Assembly: GCA_019155205.2 (NCBI GenBank)
Contig: JAHNZQ020000172.1
Coordinates: 851,806-867,033 of the forward strand
DNA: 15,228 nt
Source of the DNA: Gracilaria vermiculophylla
Lineage: Eukaryota; Rhodophyta; Florideophyceae; Gracilariales; Gracilariaceae
Reading direction: 5' to 3'
Under the pieces are notes generated by a model, which was not told the DNA's origin, did not search any database, and was given only the letters and a program-made list of their open reading frames with translations. Within the stretch, counting starts at the first letter, position 1. The number at the start of each line of letters is the position of its first letter. Below are positions 14,901 to 15,228 of the stretch, piece by piece. A program made the position numbers and the translations under genes.

Positions 14901-15228
14901 TGTTCGGGGCGTTTTAACGCAACACAACTTGGCTGGTCTACTTTGGAAAAAGAGGGATTTGCAATCATGGCCACAGTAGAGCGCATGCATTGGCTGGTAG
15001 CCACGGCCGCTGGTTTCGATCTCTTCACGGATCACAACAACCTCATCTTCCTCTTCGATCCACTATCTTTAATCCCGGATCTTAGCCTTTCATCCACAAG
15101 GAAGGTCTTGCGATGGGCAGTTCGAATGAGTTCCTACTCGTACACCAGCTTCCACATTAGTGGCTTGGACAACGTCTGGGCGGATATGCTAACACGCTGG
15201 ACCGCACCATCAACAGTCCGCCGTTTTA
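11955..15228 (+). CDS. Gypsy Gag-Pol polyprotein (Gag, protease, RT, RNase H), 3' end off window
   Basis: ATG 11955 opens a frame of 1,091 codons with no stop before the window edge. Gag covers about residues 1-310 and ends with a CCHC knuckle of unusual spacing, C288-x4-C293-x6-H300-x4-C305. A protease-like region follows, with CDDGSNDSIAS (D384-D385-G386) as the likely active-site loop and LLIGRPVLEHLRVDT. Reverse transcriptase begins near 600: SPWTSAPLIVPKPG, FRFTVDLRPVN, FATFDLSHGYWQ (catalytic D722), GVFSPTRVLHGTTNA, and LLYWLDNILLHS (D786-N787). The last normally has two Asp, and Asn at 787 should abolish polymerisation. RNase H follows: TDTSD (D950), TLEKEGFAIM (E998 or E1000), FTDHNNL (D1026) and DNVWADMLTRW. 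Integrase is not reached. The protein copies element RNA into DNA in cytoplasmic particles. Confidence 0.92.
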   Translation, partial: MASTSTTLSPVMIRAESSADNQDYILQPPSSVSFSVSHPKLTSTTLKAIRVFLQQYGQYSKEGRARALQLAVVDSTTTEPVRPVHLSYCVDPEWLESSIELEYIPGVKSTDELTDEKLRAYLDSEAEEEKDMMTIAHIDNIIKREVHMDMTDTSSRSRMKSLSTSYFSALRRNGLSWIMKDHPKLAVKHLVSAVKPRSLQQRLLTDLELAYSSHNNNVKEFMNHAMTVAEAFQIIDSGPPSTSRHSNSRSGPSGGETRSAKENKRSSAASTSSTRSFRKGSARSPPFCPHPPCAKNEERHWIDDCEKCTDAEKETLKAEIRARIAARKAADGPSKSTRSQKANTNQARDKTVGRLRPPVQGSSASCSITVSDGISSMESSGRCDDGSNDSIASPKLAESAAIRGIGKIAAINTVKLSVTLKKVKQDAAEQFSFSRIWTVPRTILHVASGNLDLHNISFLVADDDLACEALLIGRPVLEHLRVDTNTLLDNNRFTLNGSDCSAVGNPTSTASGGYVSRLMIARLNGETSGEHAQIDHNRPRVNYNSARQDEDPFPDLALLDSVDSYQHEDIRAAVNEMLRIAADNRMAPKDSEHLRQLVDGHIDVFRISLSSGPAAKVAPLKITLTADARPVRFRLRNYSQDQRNFLAKFVSQLVRTGMVYPNPSSPWTSAPLIVPKPGPARFRFTVDLRPVNQFTVQHQFPMPNIEQELLKLAKSRFFATFDLSHGYWQFPLHKDSQEIQSFITPDGVFSPTRVLHGTTNATTHLQSVLASIFPKELLPQLLYWLDNILLHSLTVEGLLNAIRTLFQTCARYYIRLHPKKCILFAKSIRWCGRIVSAAGVRHDPRHLEALINMEPPITGAHLQQFTCAMQWVKTGISNFANITESLHVCMERVYEAAGKCTKRAVSSVQLSTLDWDKQELECFQNCKQALVDLVTLAHRDEDQRFCIYTDTSDTNWASIFTQVPHEDLPKPHKDQRHSPLAFCSGRFNATQLGWSTLEKEGFAIMATVERMHWLVATAAGFDLFTDHNNLIFLFDPLSLIPDLSLSSTRKVLRWAVRMSSYSYTSFHISGLDNVWADMLTRWTAPSTVRRF

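Larger units (their letters stand above)
11640..15228 (+). mobile_element. Ty3/gypsy LTR retrotransposon, left part, oomycete type
   Basis: An LTR/leader-like segment is followed by one continuous Gag-Pol frame with CCHC knuckle, protease-like region, reverse transcriptase and RNase H in the Ty3/gypsy order. The element continues beyond the window, where integrase and the 3' LTR should lie. The frame has no stops or frameshifts, so the copy looks younger than the other mobile elements here. A substitution in the reverse transcriptase active site suggests it is nevertheless defective. Confidence 0.9.

Overview
The window looks like a transposon-rich accessory region of an oomycete genome (Phytophthora or downy-mildew type). 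The main reason is the last 3.3 kb. It encodes a Ty3/gypsy Gag-Pol polyprotein whose reverse transcriptase and RNase H motifs (FATFDLSHGYWQ, GVFSPTRVLHGTTNA, FCIYTDTSD, LVATAAGFDLFTDHNNL) follow the wording I recognise from oomycete gypsy elements. The Harbinger, Tc1/mariner and copia remnants fit the same source. This is recall of families, not a database result.

Layout. 1-about 2580: most of a PIF/Harbinger DNA transposon, with a DDE transposase on + and a Myb/SANT-like accessory protein on -, arranged convergently. Each gene is broken by a single in-frame TGA. The right flank holds inverted CCATAACCGT-type repeats. 2627-2968: decayed fragment of a Ty1/copia reverse transcriptase. 3110-3510: non-coding repeat island with two separate iterated motifs. 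3533-5460: dead Tc1/mariner transposon bounded by TA dinucleotides. Its transposase has at least five nonsense codons, has lost a catalytic Asp, and is split by a roughly 750-bp insertion carrying G-rich, telomere-like TTTAGGGG runs. 5461-6480: no recognisable gene.

6490-10430: a local family of C2H2/C2HC zinc-finger genes. One copy is intact (8627-9691, +, five fingers, 354 aa). One is a degenerate head-to-head paralogue (6508-7515, -). One is a truncated copy of the 5' end (10289-10423, +). 10424-11639: AT-rich sequence with no supported gene. 11640-15228: left part of the gypsy element, with leader/LTR sequence and then an uninterrupted Gag-Pol frame of 1,091 codons running off the window. 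Its reverse transcriptase has Asn at the second Asp of the YxDD-type box, so it is probably inactive.

No operon-like cooperation exists here. The functional relations are the two genes of the Harbinger element, the domains of the gypsy polyprotein, and the paralogy of the zinc-finger genes. The only ordinary, apparently intact cellular-type gene is the zinc-finger gene at 8627-9691. It, with its decayed neighbours, is the best candidate for something not yet described. I did not find a clear new multi-gene system.
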